A DNA stretch of 64,000 nucleotides. Origin: Primula veris. Taxonomy: Eukaryota > Streptophyta > Magnoliopsida > Ericales > Primulaceae. Below the pieces are notes generated by a model, which saw only the letters and a program-made list of their open reading frames with translations, was not told where the DNA came from and did no database searches. Numbering within the stretch: position 1 is the stretch's first letter; each line of letters begins with the position of its first letter. The position numbers and the translations under genes were made by a program. Shown here in pieces: positions 55,333-64,000 of the stretch. The DNA is taken from assembly GCA_963682055.1 (NCBI GenBank), contig OY821741.1, positions 27,474,711 through 27,538,710 of the forward strand, read 5' to 3'.

Positions 55333-56673
55333 TTAACATTAATGTCTAAACTTACCTACCATCTTTCATCATTGTAAAGAAGAGTGGTACACCAACGTGC
55401 GAGAGCCATACACTCAACTCTAGGTCTCAAGATGTCATACAACAAGGCCTAAATAAATCCATCGGTAAATATTGACATTGTATGTGAAATTTCAAGTTCA
55501 TTAATTGTAATTGTCGAACTGTTCTTAACACGCTTATTTCCTTCTATATTTTGCAGTTTATAATGTCAATATCTACTGATGGAAATATTAAGGCCTAGGT
55601 GTATGACAACTTGTGATCTAGAGTTGAGTGTTTCGCTCCTGGACGTTGATGTACCACTCTGGCTCTAATTTGGTACTTTTTCCCATTTACTCCTTTCTAA
55701 GCCTTGGTGAATATTATTTTCCTTTTCTACTATTTCCATATATTTTTTTTGTCCTACATTCAAATTGTTCTCTGGTGGAACAAGTAGAGAAGAAGAGCAA
55801 TTTCTAAAAGAATAGACCTTCGAAGATGGTAAGGTATAAATAACTAATAAAGGTTTAAGTAAGGAACATGTTGGTACAGCCGTGCCCTTTGAACAACTCA
55901 AAATAAGTATTTGTCTATGGGTGAAGGTAGCCAAATAAAGTTTTGGGACATGGAAAATATTGAAATGATCTTTAGATCCCATGCAGAGGGCGGACTGTCG
56001 GTTAGTATTTTGTTTTGAAAATTGTTAAAATTTGTATCTAATAGACTGTTATTAGTTGTTAGCAAGAGGATATGTCTTCTCTGATATTTATCCAAATACT
56101 TGTCTTGAATATCATAGTTAAAAACTTGGGTTCGTATTTTGACCCTCCAGAAGATCGATTATAAAGATAAGTCCATGTTTACATACTAGACGTCCCGACT
56201 ATTGTGGGTATTTGCAAGTACGACACTCGATGTCCCGACTATTGTGTTTATATAGTGTGTCATTGTTGGATATGCGTCTATTTTAAAATATTGCATGACT
56301 TCCAAATATAGCTACATCAGTTAATAATTCATAATCATGTATACCGACTAATTAAGAACTCTTTTCATTTGATGTTTGACGTCCACGAACAAAAAATTCT
56401 AAATCTCACCTGCTTTTGAGTTTTTGGTGCCTGCACTATATTTTATGAGGTTCTTCGTGTATTTATCGAAATCCTCATGGTACATGGGAAAAATTATGTT
56501 GTTTCTTGCTGTATAGTCTACCTCGACTAAATTGAACAAGAAAGTCTTGCAGTTTCTACCAATTAGTAATGGATTTAAGGTATTGGCTAGTCCTTAATCT
56601 CTAAGACTAGTTGAAACTAAACATGTTGACGTCTTTAAACTACCACAAGTTATGCACTTCTTCAAGTGCTTAC

Positions 56674-58796
56674 TGTAAAATTCCGTATTTCATTTTATTA
56701 CATTTAGCTACTAATGATTAATAGTTTGGATTGTTTGTATATATTTTGGTGACTTGGTGGCGTTGTTTGCTTTTGAGCAATTACTAAGGGACCGAGACAA
56801 TAATAAAGAGAATTAGTAATGGATTATAATGAATTTAGAGAAAATTGGAGAGTCTCAAAGAAAGAAAACGGTAGTAACTTAAAACGTATCAATTTCCCAA
56901 AGCCGTTTCTATCTTCATCAGTATTTATAATTGTCTAAAGGGAGAAAGATTAAGCAACAGAGAGTCAGAACACAGCTATAACATTAGACATATATATATA
57001 TATACATACATAGACAGAGAGAGAATTAATGGAGAGAGAAGTATCGTCCATAATCTGAGGAAGGCCTTTTCTTCATCAAGGTAATAATATTGTTCCTCTT
57101 CATATTTAACCATTGTTAAGCAACATAGGAGCTAGGAGTTTTACAGAGGTTTAGGTTTTATTTATAAATAAATTGTGTACTAATTTGTGATTATTGGGGT
57201 CAATTACGTGATTCCTACAAGCGGCCAAAATCAGCAAAGTCGGTAGTATCGGAAATCAGATAAAAAGTTATGATTATAAACACCAGTTATAGATTTGGTT
57301 ATGTATCATTTTCTTTAAACGTTGTGGTTAAACTTGGTTGCAAACTTTTAAATAAGTTAGTTAGATTATTATTTGGGTGATTAGAAAGAGAACCAAAATA
57401 CAAATTTATAAGTCTTGTTTTAAGCTGTTAGTTTATGTGGCACAATATATATAACTACATGGAGTTTGGTTATAAAATAGAATACATAGTATGTAAATTG
57501 AGATAATCGGTAGCTACATCAGTACAGTTGGACATATAGGTATGTTTTATGGAAGTTTAGATTTCTGGGATTTCGATGTAGGTGCAAAGCCGTCGTTTCA
57601 TTTAGTTTACGTGGTATTAGGGTTCGGTCCATTGTATCTGATTATGTGAGGTTTAATTATGTGTTTAGATATATTTTCTTATGGAATATATATTATATTA
57701 CAGGGTCGTGACTCAGTATTTCGTTCTAGTAGAAACAAGTCTAGTGATTTCCGTTGCGGATCAGGTGAGCGGGTTTTGTCTTTCTACTACAAAGTATCCC
57801 ATTGCATTTTTACGACAAAGTATTTGCAGATTTCCAGTGATTATTCACGAAACAGTATTATTATATAAGTATATTTATATTAAATGTTGAAAGAAATAAA
57901 GAAAAAAAGAAAGAAAGAAATGTAATCTTATGAAGTGGCTATAATTTTATGAAGTGGAATTTTATATTAAAGACAATTTTATGTTATGGTGCGCTTATGA
58001 TTTGTATTGGTATCATGAGAGAGAAGTCCAACGGAGATTCCTCCAAGCCCATCAGTGGGGTGACGTTGGTAACTAAACAAATGAGTTTAGTTCTCAATGG
58101 TTGACTTAGCGATTGTACATAGCTTCGTCAACCGGAACGTTTTAAGGAATAGACTCAGCCGTCATGCTGTGGTGACCTTAATTACGTAATGCACGTATGG
58201 TTTATACACCTGAGAAAAAGATCGACGATAAAGAGATTGAGTAAGTCAATCGAGCTTGTTATCGTAACATAATGCTTTCATATTTGCAAACACCATGATA
58301 AGAAAAAAGAAAGAGATTATTTATATTTCATTCAATTTGTTCAAGTGATTTCTAAAGAATTGCATTGGGAATTTTACTTAAAATAAAGCTTTTAATTTGA
58401 AAGAAAAGATAAGGAAAAATCTTATTTATGTCCCTTATATTATATTGTAAGCCATTCTCTCTCATTGAGCCCGTTTAGCTCACCCCTCCCTTTTAAAATG
58501 TTTTTCAGGTAGGCGATCGGCTATTTAGATTTGAAGTCGATTAGTTGGGACCAGACAGACCTTATAGAAGTTTAAGTTAGATTTTCCGCTGCGATGTAAT
58601 TTTTCTTTAGCTTATATGATGTTTAATTACTTGCTAAGGACCGTAGTTAAAATTGTTATTAATGAATGTACAGAATTTTGGTTATATTTCATTATTCTAC
58701 TATTTCTGAATGTTTGTAAATTAGGCTTTGTCTAGCACGTGTCGCCACACGTGTTATTCGGCCGTGTGACTCCCAAATTAGGTCAGGGATGTTACA
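56674..58796 (+). repeat. 5' LTR of element D
   Basis: 2123 bp, TGTAAAATTCCG to GGGATGTTACA. Related to 30429-32150 inside element E. The ORFs of about 69 codons near 57680 have no recognisable domain. Confidence 0.85.
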
Positions 58797-58801
58797 TTTT
58801 T

Positions 58802-58813
58802 TGGTATCAGAGC
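58802..58813 (+). other. primer-binding site of element D
   Basis: TGGTATCAGAGC five bases after the LTR; initiator-tRNA-Met type. Confidence 0.88.
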
Positions 58814-61800
58814 TGAAGGTTCTAGGCTTGTATTGGTAGTTCACTTACGCTAGATGAGGTTTGGTCCTAAGTTAAGGGGTCATCGTGTTTGTTGGATATT
58901 GTTGAGAGTTCTGTGCACCTTATTTGGTGGATTACCCTTGAGTAGAAGGCTGCAATTTTTGTGTTTTGTTCTTTTTCGTTTTACGTGGATTGCAGGCTTC
59001 ATGAGCTTTCATTGAAATGCATTAATAAATCTTAGTTTTGGACACGCATTGAAGGTAGTTTTCTTGCTCTAGTTATGTACAATGTTATTAGTATACAGTT
59101 TATATTAGGTAGTGTTCGTATTCTCTTTAGTATTTTTAGTGGTGCTCTTAGACAGTTGAACTTATTGCATGTATATTTAGACAATGAGAGTTGAAAAGCT
59201 TGAAGAGAGGAAGTGTGAGTTGGGTTACTTGCATTGTTAATTAAACTGCTTCTTCATGTAGGTTGGCTAGCATGGTAATTCTTTCTTATTGGGTGCTTAC
59301 GTAAGAGAAGGTTGTTTTAATTTCTTCATTAAGTAGAATGATTAGGAGCAGTTAAAAAGATTATAATGAGATTGGTATTTTGAGTTGACAATGATTCCGA
59401 ATACTGGTTTGATGACTGAGATTTTTACCTTCAGGTTGGAAATAAGTCTATTAGTATATTTTGAGATAGGTATGTGGGTTAATAAAGTCGTCACAGTTTT
59501 AATAAAGAGATAAATCATTCTAGGAATAAGGTGATGATTATGGTTAGAAACACCAAAGTATTTCTTTTTCATTCTTCTTCTTCACATGAGAGATTGATAG
59601 TTTAGCTTTTGTGTGGATTTTGGAATCGAGATACAATTTAATCATACATGGTTATTATGGATGGTAGATAATTCTTCTTGTTATTTTGCTTATCGGGGAG
59701 ACATTAATATTACGCGAGAGTTTATGGTACTTCTGGAACATTGTAATGTGACGACAGTTTATAATACTATAATCACAGGAAATTTTAAATTCACTAGTTT
59801 GAGAACCATAAGCTTTTAGTCATTTAAATAGCATTAAGGAGAGAAGGAAACAAATGAATGGCACGCTGTCATTTGATCAGAGTTCGCATCAGAAGCGGGA
59901 GTAGTTCTGGGAGACTCAATTTGTTTCTTTGCTAGTAACTTAGTTCAGGAAGTGAAATTTAAAAACAGATAGATTATGAATGAGTGCGGATACTTTCTCC
60001 GTTGTTTAGGAATAGTAGATATAAAGGCAAACTATTGATGTTTTCTGGGTATATTATTACATTGTGAGTTTCAGATATGAAGTTGTTGAATGCCATTTAA
60101 GTGATTGCAGCGAGTAAAGAGTTTTAAATTTGGTTTATTTGTTGTCTAGCGATAGGAATGAGATGATGCAAATGGCAAAGTTTACCGTCTAAGCATGTTG
60201 GAGAATTGATAAGTAAAACAATTGATAATAGGGTTCATCTTTGGAAGTAACAATCAGGAAGAAAAGCTGTAAGAGCTTAATCCTGTTAAGCTCGGATAAT
60301 TGATTGACGTCCTAAATCTAATATTGTTTTTGTTTGTGCCTGGAATTTATAAAAGGGTTAACTCTTATACGATTCAAGTTCAACTTTGAAATATCTTAAG
60401 GTAAGAAGGAGTGTGGTTTAAATTAATTTGGTTCACTCATTTTGGTTGGTTTGAAAGACTTGCATATAGGTAGTTTCGATATAATTACATAGAAGTGTGA
60501 GATTTTGGTAGCTTATAGTCTGTATTATACTTAAGGATTCTGTTTCTTTAACTAAAGTATAACTTATGATGAGCTAAAAAGGATATATAAATGATATTAT
60601 CAGAGTGCACAACAGCAGCACGGGAAATAAAAATAGATGTCGGGGTAAAGAGGTTATGTACGACAAGGTGGAGTCCAGTTCATGCTAGATAAGAGAAAAA
60701 AATACAGTTTTATGTAAATTTTGTATCTATTGTAAGTTTCTTAATTGTAGGCGGAACATTGCTGAGCATTAGAAGTTGTGAAAAGTTAGAAGTACTTGAG
60801 TTATCGTGGTTTTCTATGTTTATAAGAAGTAAATATACCAGAACGCATGGGTTGTTATTAACTTTTAGTTCAAATTTTCCTTCAGATTTTCGTTATTAAC
60901 TCTAAGATAAGAATTTTTATTTTTATTTTGGATTATTGTTTAAGTAATAAATGAGAAACAGAACTTGACTGACGAGTTGTTGCTAGGAATGGGCATTAAG
61001 GATACATATATATATCTTTTGAGTTGCAGAGTATGTAGCGAGCTATTTTGGATCTATGTTGTCTCGATACGGTGATAGATGAAAGATATACTTAAATTAT
61101 CATTCTGATAACTAAAGGTTTGCTCCGTCTCTATATCTTCTTAATTTTGGTTGTAATTGATTGTTAAGGAATTAGCTAATTAGAAGATAGTCTTAGTTGT
61201 TACTATATTAGTGAATAGTTTTATATATGATGTGGTGGTGTGGTTATGGTGTGGGAAGGAAATGATTACTAAGAGATGTTGATTATGTACAATTACAGTA
61301 TGTTAGGCGTTACAAATTCAGATGGGCCTTGTCAGGTTCGTAGTAGGGGTGAAACAAGAAAGTATACATAATGATCTGATTAGTATCTAAAAGCTAATGT
61401 AGGAATTTCCTTTCTTTCCCGGGTGGGCTGTTTGGGAGTACATGAAATTGTTGGCTCCAACTCTTTGTTAAACTAGTTGAGTAGTAAACTTATATAATTG
61501 TTGTTTTGGTGCACCACGACGGTTCAGATAATAGGATTTCATATGGAGTTTAGAACTCAAAATTTTAAAACGACTGACAAGCAGGTGTGGTGTGCATGAG
61601 TTTGATTAAGCGGTAGAAATTTACAATTCAGTTGGGTTTGTTGCGATACAGGGTATTTTCAACGATTAGTATTCTTGGGAAAGAGAAATGGTTGGTGTTA
61701 GAGTAGCTGTACTTAGTAGTTTACTCTATAAATTTGGTAGCCAATATGCTTTTCGGATTTGTGGAAAGGTTGAAGTTAAATTATAGTTGACTTCATTTTA

Positions 61801-62186
61801 TTTAGCAAATGCCTAGTGTTTCTGCAGTACATGAAGGGCAGTCTGGATCAGTTCTAGAAATTATATTTTAGTGTGTCGGATGTATGATCTGTCTATATGG
61901 TATACAGTAGGTGAAGTTTTATTTGACGAGAAGTTTTATGGATGACATGTAGAATTTGAAGAAAATTGAAAGAGTGAAACTTGGACTACGTCTTGAACAT
62001 ATACATCGTTGTGTGTGACTAGTTAAATCTAGATTGTATTTGTGTAATTGGTTTGTCTTAAAACACCCAACTAGTCAGATATAGAGTTGACAGTTTTAGA
62101 CTACGTTATTCGTCGTTTAAGTTATTTGATTGCAAGATAGATGAGAAAGTTTAAGAATTGAGATTAAGTATAGGGACGAAACTTCT
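58814..62186 (+). other. non-coding interior of element D
   Basis: About 3.4 kb, AT-rich, no ORF with a known domain on either strand. A short block near 60598-60640 matches the interior at 29706-29749. Confidence 0.7.
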
Positions 62187-62201
62187 TTAAGTGGGGAAGA
62201 G
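62187..62201 (+). other. polypurine tract of element D
   Basis: TTTAAGTGGGGAAGAG-type run directly before the 3' LTR, preceded by GGGACGAAACTTC. Confidence 0.8.
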
Positions 62202-62789
62202 TGTAAAATCCCGTATTTTATTTTATTACATTTAGCTACTAATGATTAATAGTTTGGATTGTTTGTATATATTTTGGTGACTTGGTGGCGTTGTTTGCTT
62301 TTGAGCAATTACTAAGGGACCGAGACAATAATAAAGAGAATTAGTAATAGATTATAATGAATTTAGAGAAAATTGGAGAGTCTCAAAGAAAGAAAACGGT
62401 AGTAACTTAAAACGTATCAATTTCCCAAAGCCGTTTCTATCTTCATCAGTATTTATAATTGTCTAAAGGGAGAAAGATAAAGCAACAGAGAGTCAGAACA
62501 CAGCTATAACATTAGACATATTTATATATACATACATAGACAGAGAGAGAATTAGTGGAGAGAGAAGTATCGTCCATAATCTGAGGAAGGCCTTTTCTTC
62601 ATCAAGGTAATAATATTGTTCCTCTTCATATTTAACCATTGTTAAGCAACATAGGAGCTAGGAGTTTTACAGAGGTTTAGGTTTTATTTATAAATAAATT
62701 GTGTACTAATTTGTGATTACTGGGGTCAATTACGTGATTCCTACAAGCGGCCAAAATCAGCAAAGTCGGTAGTATCGGAAATCAGATAA
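62202..62789 (+). repeat. truncated 3' LTR of element D
   Basis: Matches 56674 to about 57270. Ends at ATAA (62786-62789), which is shared with the inverted sequence that follows. Confidence 0.85.
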
Positions 62790-64000
62790 CCTAACGTATC
62801 ATTTCATTGAAACTCTAAGCAAAAGTCGGCACGGAAAGGTAATCCATGGACAACATTAAATTACAAAAATTAGAAGGAAACTACCATAATCGAGGTTCTC
62901 TTATAGCTGTCGAAAACTTCAACTCAAAAAAAAAATCCATAAAATAAATAAATATATTCTATCATGCCCTTTTGTTTGTTAGTTACAATCCTCCGCAATA
63001 GTTAACTACATTTTTATTTATATATACCAAACCAGTGACTTCATTAACGTACAAACCATTAATAGACATAATAAGAAAATGTTTTAAAAACTTTGTCTCA
63101 CTTATAATAGTTTACAAACTCAAACATTTTAACTTGTACAGGGGCATGCTACACCAGATATATTTCTTAAGTTTTCAATAGTTAATCTTATAAAAATAAG
63201 ATCTATTAAAATTCCCTTATATCGACCTTGAATTTAGTACATATGAAATTAACTGTGTGTAATTCCTCTTAAATATGGACACCAAACCAACTCAACTAAA
63301 TTAAGTATTACATTATAGTATAGTCTTACATTATACAGTATCAAACGAGATTCTTCATGTAGGGACAATTAGCTTAGAACCTAAAATATCTAAGTCCCCG
63401 GTTATCATTCTATCGAGTGAAGGAAAATAGTTGCTAAATGTGAAACATATATATAAAACACTAGCTTACAATTTAACCAAGAAAAATTTATATTCAATGT
63501 CTAAAAGAGTAGAATCATGTTGTAAGGAAGAAATAAGTGCACAAACGACTTATAAAACTAATGAATTTAGGAACGAGCTCGCAAAACGTAATTAAACATT
63601 CATTTTTTCCAACTAATAAAATCTAACCAAATCTTTTTTTTTTTCTCTCATTCTAATACATGTATTTTATATATATATTTATATATTTTTTTTATAACAT
63701 ATTATAATAATTTGCAAAGGCATCAAATTCCTCTAATCATACAATACAACATTCCGCACATTACGTGATAATCACAAAACATGTAAATCATGATAAATGC
63801 TCGTTTTTCATTTTGTTGAACCAAGGGTTCAATAATAGATCATGAAATAATGATTTTACGATTTCCCTATTTCGATGATATAATGCTTTGTCTTTTCCAA
63901 AAATTGAAAATGTAAATTCCAGAATATCAGAAAGATAGAGTACTGAAAAACGAAGCCAACGGTTCAAACGGAACAAGAATCGGAGTTAAAACGAAAAAGT
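62786..64000. repeat. inverted duplicate of 28080-29294
   Basis: Exact inverse in all places checked, running off the right edge of the window. It ends in the Sirevirus-type LTR fragment (TGTTGAACC at 63816 onward). No gene; the 62-aa frame is duplicated non-coding DNA. Confidence 0.9.

Larger units (their letters stand above)
50213..56116. mobile_element. foldback element, second copy (interrupted in its left arm)
   Basis: Left end TATGATATTC at 50213 and right end GAATATCATA at 56107-56116, equal to the DR1 copy once element 3 (50680-55332 and one TTAAC) is left out. Its left arm therefore can no longer pair continuously. Confidence 0.68.
50149..56673 (+). repeat. direct repeat DR2, interrupted by element 3
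   Basis: Same order as DR1 (foldback element, tandem ACTAGACGTCCCG pair, exon-like frame). It is split at 50679 by element 3 and cut at 56673 by element D. DR1 at about 35846-35865 gives the empty site of element 3 (CTTATTAACTTTAAT). Confidence 0.83.
56674..62789 (+). mobile_element. coding-free LTR element D, 3' LTR truncated
   Basis: 5' LTR 56674-58796, primer-binding site at 58802, non-coding interior, purine tract and a 3' LTR (from 62202) cut after about 590 bases. It lies directly after DR2's CTTAC; DR1 shows the uninterrupted sequence at that point. The interior has no gag or pol, so it is LARD-like. The LTRs differ by roughly eight to ten positions over the shared 590 bases. Confidence 0.85.

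Overview
The window is transposable-element DNA from a flowering plant, most likely a eudicot. Every confident coding sequence belongs to an LTR retrotransposon or a DNA transposon. I found no convincing host gene, rRNA gene, tRNA gene or CRISPR array. The species cannot be read from the sequence.

Layout: (1) 1-6540 holds most of a minus-strand Ty1/copia element of Sirevirus type (copy 1), with intact gag, frameshifted pol, 5' LTR and the first 27 codons of a third ORF. (2) 6541-8507 is remnant Ty3/gypsy-type LTR split by a solo LTR (6750-7883, TSD TTACC). (3) 8020-12910 plus 22550-23111 is arm A of a large inverted repeat carrying a decayed gypsy gag. Arm A is split by a complete Sirevirus (copy 2, 12911-22549, TSD CATTT). 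(4) 23112-25347 has no gene. (5) 25348-34403 is a 9.1-kb LTR element without gag or pol (called E here, TSD ATCCG), containing pieces of other elements. (6) 34404-37467 holds a Mutator-like transposase remnant and the first copy of a direct repeat (DR1) with a 1.3-kb foldback element. (7) 37468-42400 plus 49410-50084 is arm B, split by a copia element (element 4, 42401-49409, TSD AGGCT/AGGGT). (8) 50149-56673 is the second direct repeat (DR2), split by a related copia element (element 3, 50680-55332, TSD TTAAC). (9) 56674-62789 is another coding-free LTR element (called D here), truncated in its 3' LTR and joined to an apparently identical inverted copy of 28080-29294.

How the parts relate: the duplicated segments act as one another's empty sites, so three insertions can be placed after the duplications they interrupt. 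Elements 3 and 4 share a 17-base primer-binding site and the same 3'-UTR hairpin modules, although their LTRs differ. Element 4 has nearly identical LTRs around a ruined interior, which suggests mobilisation in trans. The least expected signal is in the 3' UTRs of elements 3 and 4: two families of repeated stem-loops whose stems change in a base-paired way while the loops stay similar. A second signal is a CpG-rich near-palindrome (CGATCGGTCG) clustered in the Sirevirus LTRs, in the pol-ORF3 spacer and inside element E. All identities and counts below are by eye.
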